A stretch of 64,000 nt of DNA, taken from positions 186,001 through 250,000 of the forward strand of contig NZ_JALGRF010000001.1 of assembly GCF_022815725.1 (NCBI RefSeq). The letters run 5' to 3'. Made by a program: the position numbers and the translations under genes. The DNA comes from Streptomyces sp. APSN-46.1. GTDB lineage: Bacteria > Actinomycetota > Actinomycetes > Streptomycetales > Streptomycetaceae. The notes beneath the pieces are model-generated. The model saw nothing but the letters and a program-made list of their open reading frames with translations. It searched no databases and was not told the origin of the DNA. Positions 63,849 to 64,000 of the stretch are shown one piece after another (position 1 is the stretch's first letter; each line of letters opens with the position of its first letter).

Positions 63849-64000
63849 TCAGCTCCAGTGGAACTTGTCCCGGTGTGCGGCCAGCCAGGTGGAGAAGTCC
63901 TGGAGGGCCGGGTTGAGGGCGCGGACGGCGTCGAGGTCGCGGGCGCTGGTGAAGCGGTCCTCGCAGTCGGCGTAGAACTGGAACATGTTGCCGGCCTCGT
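63849..64000 (-). CDS. 3' end of an unknown minus-strand gene
   Basis: The visible 50 codons end in TGA at 63849-63851 and encode MFQFYADCEDRFTSARDLD ... LNPALQDFSTWLAAHRDKFHWS. The third codon positions are almost all G/C and the segment reads as real protein, convergent to the ABC transporter gene. The start lies right of the window. I do not recognise the family. Confidence 0.6.
   Translation of the reverse strand, partial: EAGNMFQFYADCEDRFTSARDLDAVRALNPALQDFSTWLAAHRDKFHWS

Noticed and set aside
60253..63975. Long plus-strand open frame (1240 codons) across recQ and the ABC transporter
   Set aside because: It is out of frame with both genes, Arg/Gly-rich and motif-free, while recQ and the transporter have complete motifs in their own frames.

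Overview
The window looks like chromosomal DNA of a Streptomyces or close relative. It is very GC-rich with strongly G/C-biased third codon positions, uses many GTG starts, carries actinomycete-specific families (Scr1/WhiJ-type XRE plus DUF397, DUF5999, MurT/GatD, CtaG, MAB_1171c-type membrane protein) and has long GC hairpins as terminators. I saw no rRNA, tRNA, CRISPR array, integrase or transposase. The two edge genes are cut by the window: the 3' part of bioF on the left and the 3' end of an unknown minus-strand gene on the right.

Layout. 1-2575: end of bioF and a WhiJ-like regulatory trio (DUF397, XRE, anti-sigma-type ATPase). 2590-7295: a complete urease operon ureABCFGD, with a candidate GlnR site upstream. 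7505-15263: housekeeping genes (secreted tripeptidyl-aminopeptidase-like hydrolase, acyltransferase, ctaG, pfkA, murT-gatD, def). 15300-17393: a TetR/acyl-CoA dehydrogenase pair with two matching operator-like sites. 17458-26796: mostly envelope, secreted and signalling proteins (LppU-like membrane protein, DUF5999 plus a 30-codon ORF, an NB-ARC/TPR ATPase, an Fn3 lipoprotein, a secreted beta-propeller-like protein, a SpoIIE-type phosphatase, a beta-helix protein). 26835-31722: an O-methyltransferase, a SchA/CurD protein and a divergent FAD hydroxylase, which resemble the two outer genes of a whiE-type spore pigment locus without its minimal PKS. 31766-35354: a Cys-rich unknown, TetR, and a secreted M19-like dipeptidase with an F5/8C domain. 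35504-39595: a nitrate reductase fused to a flavodoxin/FAD reductase, again with a candidate GlnR half site. 39641-42391: aminotransferase, EamA exporter and divergent Lrp. 42506-49243: SMP-30-like secreted protein, DUF4118 sensor fragment, radical SAM enzyme divergent from a 5'-nucleotidase, and PadR with an acyl-CoA dehydrogenase. 49431-56329: UvrA-like ATPase, NAD(P) epimerase/reductase and a KS-ACP-alpha-oxoamine synthase fusion. 56340-59614: an XRE/ImmA pair, a MAB_1171c-type membrane protein and TetR. 59795-64000: recQ, an ABC exporter and the right-edge partial gene.

The strongest candidate for an undescribed system is 49431-59614. A ketosynthase with a nearly deleted acyltransferase is fused to an ACP and a PLP alpha-oxoamine synthase, is translationally coupled to a reductase, follows a non-housekeeping UvrA paralogue that could be a self-resistance factor, and is flanked by a regulator/protease pair whose upstream region is full of palindromes. 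The parts predict an amino-ketone or amino-alcohol lipid-like product, which is inference. The whiE-like remnant and the radical SAM/5'-nucleotidase pair with a CX8CX2C motif are the next most interesting loci. All functional calls are from reading the sequence, without database searches.
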